Assembly (NCBI GenBank): GCA_910585655.1
Contig: CAJUFW010000072.1
Coordinates: 10,549-15,792 of the forward strand
Direction of reading: 5' to 3'
DNA length: 5,244 nucleotides
Source: an uncultured Lachnospiraceae bacterium
GTDB lineage: Bacteria > Bacillota_A > Clostridia > Lachnospirales > Lachnospiraceae
This document shows positions 5,173-5,244 of the stretch, piece after piece (the stretch's first letter is position 1; each line of letters opens with the position of its first letter). A program made the translations under genes and the position numbers. The notes beneath the pieces were generated by a model. It saw only the letters and a program-made list of their open reading frames with translations, did no database searches and was not told where the DNA came from.

Positions 5173-5244
5173 AGAATTCCACAAGGTGGAATTCTCGCGC
5201 CGAGCGCGGTTGCCGAATGGCAACATCTTCCATTCGCGCGAGTG
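5173..5244. repeat. Cluster of directly abutting hairpins (structured intergenic element, open at window end)
   Basis: Three perfect hairpins follow one another without spacer: AGAATTCCAC-AAG-GTGGAATTCT (5173-5195), CGCGC-CGA-GCGCG (5196-5208) and GTTGCC-GAAT-GGCAAC (5209-5224). The next bases, CCATTCGCGCGAG (5230-5242), can alternatively pair with CTCGCGC (5194-5200) plus GAATGG (5215-5220), giving a competing long stem. The block is more GC-rich than the flanking intergenic DNA. It may be a dispersed structured repeat, a small RNA, or the leader of a gene beyond the window; no protein-coding gene is convincing here. Confidence 0.5.

Noticed and set aside
5038..5226. A 62-residue open frame on the - strand overlapping the end of mgtE and the hairpin cluster.
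   Set aside because: It overlaps a certain gene and palindromic DNA, has no clear ribosome binding site, and reads like translated repeat sequence rather than a protein.

Overview
The window looks like chromosomal DNA from a low-to-moderate G+C Clostridia-type Firmicute, probably Lachnospiraceae. This is inferred from strong AGGAGG-type ribosome binding sites, compact intrinsic terminators with U tails, and the style of the proteins; no taxonomic marker gene is present. Four protein-coding genes are clear, all on the + strand, plus one well-supported small leader ORF.

Left part (1-1969): the 3' two thirds of a Gfo/Idh/MocA-family NAD(P)-dependent sugar oxidoreductase (cut by the window edge), a strong GC-rich terminator hairpin, then a complete xylose-isomerase-like TIM-barrel sugar isomerase/epimerase. 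These two families are frequent partners in bacterial oxidation/epimerisation routes for sugars, inositols and glycosides, but the substrate cannot be read from the sequence. A canonical terminator and a 45-bp near-perfect palindrome follow, then the next gene.

Middle (1970-3487): a complete cytoplasmic GH39 glycoside hydrolase (beta-xylosidase type) with both catalytic glutamates visible. With the first two genes it suggests intracellular processing of imported plant-derived oligosaccharides or glycosides.

Right part (3488-5244): a 244-nt leader followed by a complete MgtE-type Mg2+ channel/transporter. The leader is the most interesting part of the window. It encodes a 32-codon ORF with a near-ideal Shine-Dalgarno sequence, and the last codons of that ORF are also the 5' arm of an intrinsic terminator lying upstream of mgtE. 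This is the layout of a translation-controlled transcription attenuator, reminiscent in logic of the enterobacterial mgtL leader of mgtA but apparently unrelated in sequence; I could not see an M-box (ykoK) riboswitch core. Downstream of mgtE there is a perfect 14-bp hairpin and then a dense run of directly abutting hairpins continuing to the window end, probably an intergenic structured repeat or the start of another RNA leader.
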